From NCBI GenBank assembly GCA_028703215.1, contig JAQVNH010000026.1:1-9570 (forward strand): 9,570 bases of DNA, read 5' to 3'. This DNA comes from Eubacteriales bacterium. Its GTDB lineage: Bacteria > Bacillota > Clostridia > Acetivibrionales > STF1-152. The notes beneath the pieces are model-generated. The model made no database searches, was not told the DNA's origin, and worked only from the letters and a program-made list of their open reading frames with translations. The stretch's first letter is position 1, and each line of letters opens with the position of its first letter. Position numbers and translations under genes: made by a program. This document shows positions 6,277 to 9,570 of the stretch, piece after piece.

Positions 6277-7815
6277 TTATCTTATTATCAAAGACTCTCC
6301 GGTCATTTCACCGGGTTTCTCGAGTCCCATGATTTCAAGCATTGTCGGGGCAATATCCGCAAGCCTGCCCTCTCTCAGTTTCACTTTCCCCAGCCCCGAA
6401 ACCAGGAATGGCACGGGGTTGGTTGTATGTGCCGTAAACGCTCCGCTGTTATCTTCATTTAACATCTGTTCCGCGTTTCCGTGATCTGAAGTGATTATAA
6501 ACACGCCGCCTGTTTTCCTGATCGCGTCCGTGACAATGCCCACACATTTGTCTACAGCCTGTATAGCCGACTTTGCGGCTTCAAAATCACCTGTGTGACC
6601 AACCATGTCGGCATTGGCAAAATTAAGGATCATCACATCGTACTTGCCCGACTTTATCCTTTCAACAGCTTCCTGAGCAACTTTGTACGCGCTCATTTCC
6701 GGCTGAAGATCATATGTCGGCACTTTTGGCGAAGGAATCATCGAGCGTTCTTCATTTTCATAAACCTTTTCAACCCCGCCGTTAAAGAAAAATGTGACAT
6801 GGGCATATTTTTCTGTCTCCGCTATTCTAAGCTGCGTTTTTCCATTCCTGCTCAAATATTCCCCAAAGGTGTTATTCAGGTTTTCAGGCTTAAAAACTAC
6901 ATGGACATTTTTTATTGTTATGTCATATTGTGTCATGCAAACATAAAACAGCGGGAAAAAGCCGTTATCCCTCTCAAAACCTTCGAAACTTCTGTCAACG
7001 AAAGATCTTGTTATTTCTCTGGCCCTGTCAGGTCTAAAATTAAAAAATATTACAGAATCGTTGTTTTTTATTACAGCAGTCGGCTTGCCGTCTCTGGTTA
7101 TTACTGTGGGTTTTATAAATTCATCGTATTCCTTCCTGGCATATGATTCCTCAACGCCACTCACAGCGCTCGCAGACCCGTAAGAGCCTCTTCCCATAAC
7201 CATTGCATCATAAGCGAGTTTGACCCTTTCCCACCTGTTGTCTCTGTCCATCGCAAAATATCTTCCCATTATTGTCGCGATCTTGCCTGTTCCTATCTCC
7301 TTTAGCTTATCCTCCAGCTCTTTTGTGAATTGAAGTGCGCTATCTGGCGGAACGTCCCTTCCGTCAAAAAAACAATGGACATATACATTTTTGATTTTTT
7401 CTTTTTTTGCAAACTCGAGCAGGGCGTATAAATGAGTATTGTGGCTGTGCACGCCGCCGTCTGACAGAAGGCCCATAATATGCAGGCTTGAGTCATTCCT
7501 GCGGCAGTTTTCCGCAGCTTCCAGAAGCTCCTGTTTTTGAAAAAAATCACCGTCGCTTATGGATTTGGATATCCTGGTAAGTTCCTGATATACGATCCTG
7601 CCGGCTCCGATATTCGTGTGGCCAACCTCCGAATTGCCCATCTGCCCATTAGGCAGCCCTACATCAAGACCGCTTGTTCTTATGACAGTATTGGGATTTT
7701 CTGAAAACAATCTGTCAAGATTTGGCTTTAAAGCGGCCTTTATCGCATTGCCCTCGGTTTTTTCACTTATCCCGTAGCCATCCAGTATTATTAATGCAAG
7801 CATTCTTTTGTCCAT
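6277..7815 (-). CDS. gpmI: 2,3-bisphosphoglycerate-independent phosphoglycerate mutase
   Basis: This manganese-dependent cytosolic enzyme interconverts 3-phosphoglycerate and 2-phosphoglycerate through a phosphoserine intermediate. It is a complete 512-residue protein of normal length. The alkaline-phosphatase-like metal site is intact: D12 (ILDGYG), the phosphoacceptor S62 (GNSEVGH), D403 and H407 (NADMVGHTGD), D444 and H445 (TSDHGNAEQ) and H463 (TAHTTNPVP). Substrate-binding residues are also present: H123 (GGVHSH), R153 (DGRD), R185 and R191, R261 and R264 (FRPDR), and K336. The ATG at 7815 is supported by a G5 Shine-Dalgarno (7822-7826) 6 bases upstream; M5 is the only close alternative. 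It begins 14 bases after the stop of the PGK-TIM gene, so the two are almost certainly co-transcribed and supply consecutive parts of glycolysis. Confidence 0.98.
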   Translation of the reverse strand: MDKRMLALIILDGYGISEKTEGNAIKAALKPNLDRLFSENPNTVIRTSGLDVGLPNGQMGNSEVGHTNIGAGRIVYQELTRISKSISDGDFFQKQELLEAAENCRRNDSSLHIMGLLSDGGVHSHNTHLYALLEFAKKEKIKNVYVHCFFDGRDVPPDSALQFTKELEDKLKEIGTGKIATIMGRYFAMDRDNRWERVKLAYDAMVMGRGSYGSASAVSGVEESYARKEYDEFIKPTVITRDGKPTAVIKNNDSVIFFNFRPDRAREITRSFVDRSFEGFERDNGFFPLFYVCMTQYDITIKNVHVVFKPENLNNTFGEYLSRNGKTQLRIAETEKYAHVTFFFNGGVEKVYENEERSMIPSPKVPTYDLQPEMSAYKVAQEAVERIKSGKYDVMILNFANADMVGHTGDFEAAKSAIQAVDKCVGIVTDAIRKTGGVFIITSDHGNAEQMLNEDNSGAFTAHTTNPVPFLVSGLGKVKLREGRLADIAPTMLEIMGLEKPGEMTGESLIIR

Positions 7816-7829
7816 GCCTGACCCCCATG

Positions 7830-9570
7830 TCAGAATTTTGCGATCTTTCCGAATTCGTCAGCCTTAAGGCTGGCTCCTCCTATCAATCCGCCGTCTATGT
7901 CAGACATGCCAAAAAGCTCTCCTGCATTGTCCGCCTTTACGCTCCCGCCGTATTGAATTTTAATAACGTTCGCAGTTTCGTCATCATACAGCGATCCGAC
8001 CGTTTCTCTTATCAGTTTGCACACCTCGTTCGCCTGTTCGCTTGTCGCGGTTTTGCCAGTTCCTATCGCCCATATAGGCTCATATGCGATGGTGCATTCC
8101 CTGACCTGCGATGCTGTGAGTCCGAGCAGCGCGATCTTGAGCTGGTATCTGACCAGATCTTCTGTAACGCCATTTTCGCGCTGTTCAAGCGACTCTCCGA
8201 CGCAAATTATGGGCTTCAATCCGTATTTAAAAGCCGCATGCGTTTTTTTGTTGACAGTATCGTCTGTTTCTCCAAAATATTGCCTTCTCTCCGAATGACC
8301 GATTATTACATATTCGACTCCGATATCTTTGAGCATCGGACCGGATACCTCTCCTGTAAACGCCCCCTTCTCCTCCCAATGCATGTCCTGCGCGCCGACT
8401 TTAATGTCTGTTCCCGCGAGAGCGGCTCTGACTGCCGGAATGCATATAAAAGGAACGCACAGAGCAACTTCCGCAGCCGCTCCGGCAAGCGTGCCCTTGA
8501 GCGATCCTGCAAATTGCCCGGCCTGAGAGGGAGTCATATTCATTTTCCAATTTCCAGCAATAAATTTCCTTCTTGGATTTTTGTCAAGCAGCACTTCGAT
8601 TCCGGGGAGCGCTTTGCCCTCCAGGAATTCCAGTGAAGCTCCTCCGCCTGTTGAGATATGAGTTATCCTGTCAGCAAATCCAAGCTGTTCCACCGCGGCG
8701 GCGGAATCTCCCCCTCCGACTATCGAAACCGCTCCGGATTCTGCAACAGCTCTGGCGATCTCCCTTGTTCCGTTCGAAAAGTTCGGAAATTCGAACACAC
8801 CCATCGGACCGTTCCATACTATTGTCTTTGCCTTACTGATCTCATCTTTAAACTTTTCTATTGAAAGCGGACCAATATCCATTCCCATCCAGTCTTCAGG
8901 CATTGCTTCGGAAGGAACAGATTTAAACTCTGTATCATTTTTGAATTCTTTTCCCACAACGTTATTGACGGGAAGAATAAAGCGAACTCCCTTTTCTTCC
9001 GCTTTCTTCATTATCTGCCCTGCAAGCTCGAGTTTGTCGTCCTCGCATATCGATTTGCCTATTTTATGACCTTTTGCCTTCAGGAACGTGTATGCCATTC
9101 CTCCGCCTATAATCAGCGCATCCACCTTGTCAAGCAGGTTTTCGATCACCCCGATCTTGTCGGAAACCTTTGCTCCTCCAAGTATCGCTATAAAAGGTCT
9201 TTTTGGCTCCGCAAGCGCTTTGCCCATTATCTGGATCTCCTTTTGAACTAAAAAACCGGCCACTGCGGGCAGATAAGCTGCAATTCCTGCTGTCGATGCG
9301 TGCGCCCTGTGTACGGTTCCGAAAGCATCGCTTACAAATAAGTCTCCCAAATCAGCGAGGGCTTTTGCAAATGCCGGGTCGTTATCGGTTTCTTCCTTGT
9401 GAAACCTTACATTCTCAAGCATCAGAACTTCTCCGTCTTTCAGACCGGCAGCCCTGCTTTTGGCATCCTCTCCTATTACATCCTTTGCAAGTATAACCTC
9501 TGTCCCGATAAGCTCGCTCAGTCTTTTTGCTATCGGTTTCATGCTGAACTTTTCTTCAAATCCATTCTTG
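7830..9570 (-). CDS. pgk/tpiA: Bifunctional phosphoglycerate kinase / triosephosphate isomerase fusion (5' end cut by right edge)
   Basis: One frame of 579 visible residues encodes both enzymes. The frame is open to the right edge: before the methionine at 9542 it reads KNGFEEKFS, the usual PGK lead-in to SMKPIAKRL, so that ATG is internal and roughly 70-80 N-terminal residues are missing. Counting from that methionine, the PGK part spans 1-321 with GGAKVSDK (122-129), WNGPMGVFE (243-251), GGGDS (277-281) and STGGGASLEF (297-306). TIM spans about 324-570 and is catalytically complete: N331 and K333 (GNWKMN), H416 (IIGHSERR), E488 (AYEPIWAIGTG), and the phosphate loops YGGSVK (531-536) and GGLIGGASL (551-559). 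PGK makes ATP and 3-phosphoglycerate from 1,3-bisphosphoglycerate; TIM interconverts the two triose phosphates. Such fusions are known in Thermotoga maritima. The PGK N-terminal substrate site lies outside the window. Confidence 0.97.
   Translation of the reverse strand, partial: KNGFEEKFSMKPIAKRLSELIGTEVILAKDVIGEDAKSRAAGLKDGEVLMLENVRFHKEETDNDPAFAKALADLGDLFVSDAFGTVHRAHASTAGIAAYLPAVAGFLVQKEIQIMGKALAEPKRPFIAILGGAKVSDKIGVIENLLDKVDALIIGGGMAYTFLKAKGHKIGKSICEDDKLELAGQIMKKAEEKGVRFILPVNNVVGKEFKNDTEFKSVPSEAMPEDWMGMDIGPLSIEKFKDEISKAKTIVWNGPMGVFEFPNFSNGTREIARAVAESGAVSIVGGGDSAAAVEQLGFADRITHISTGGGASLEFLEGKALPGIEVLLDKNPRRKFIAGNWKMNMTPSQAGQFAGSLKGTLAGAAAEVALCVPFICIPAVRAALAGTDIKVGAQDMHWEEKGAFTGEVSGPMLKDIGVEYVIIGHSERRQYFGETDDTVNKKTHAAFKYGLKPIICVGESLEQRENGVTEDLVRYQLKIALLGLTASQVRECTIAYEPIWAIGTGKTATSEQANEVCKLIRETVGSLYDDETANVIKIQYGGSVKADNAGELFGMSDIDGGLIGGASLKADEFGKIAKF

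Noticed and set aside
7722..8636. A 304-codon open frame on the plus strand opposite gpmI and TIM
   Set aside because: It overlaps the ends of two conserved genes in antisense, crosses their junction and has no family signature or ribosome site.
9540..9542. ATG at 9542 as the start of the PGK-TIM gene
   Set aside because: The frame continues open to the window edge with residues that match the PGK segment before KPIAKRL, and no Shine-Dalgarno precedes this ATG. The true start is outside the window.

Overview
All genes in this window lie on the minus strand, so transcription runs from the right edge to the left. Coding density is very high: the longest stretch without a gene is about 107 bases (4846-4953). 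I found no RNA gene, mobile element, CRISPR array or long repeat. The gene content points to an anaerobic, fermenting, low-to-moderate GC bacterium: a short bacterial-type malic enzyme, acetate kinase, cofactor-independent phosphoglycerate mutase, and a fused phosphoglycerate kinase-triosephosphate isomerase. The protein wording looks most like Clostridia. The kinase-isomerase fusion is best known from Thermotoga, so the lineage is not settled. Purine-rich Shine-Dalgarno sites and one near-consensus sigma-A type promoter fit either group.

Right block (4954-9570), lower glycolysis and acetate formation: a PGK-TIM fusion gene cut by the right edge, then gpmI 14 bases after its stop, then ackA 69 bases further on with no clear terminator or promoter between. 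These probably form one operon. It covers triose-phosphate interconversion, the first substrate-level ATP step, 3-PG to 2-PG, and the final ATP step from acetyl phosphate. Enolase, pyruvate kinase and phosphotransacetylase are not in view.

Middle block (3442-4953): asnS, encoding asparaginyl-tRNA synthetase, has its own strong promoter (TTGGCA, 17 bases, TATAAT) placed directly after the ackA stop. Its leader of about 64 bases is too short for a T-box.

Left block (1-3441): a flippase-like (LPG synthase transmembrane family) integral membrane protein, a small unrecognised membrane protein whose start I move 33 bases downstream, a complete NAD-type malic enzyme, and the first 77 codons of an unrecognised protein running off the left edge. 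The malic enzyme (malate to pyruvate) fits the same fermentative carbon flow as the right block. The two membrane proteins have no evident metabolic link to it.

The window is mostly ordinary housekeeping. The points worth a second look are the end-to-end PGK-TIM fusion with almost no linker, the paired palindromes before the flippase-like gene, the unclassified membrane protein with its extended -10 promoter, and the unrecognised left-edge gene. I see no convincing new defence or mobile system.
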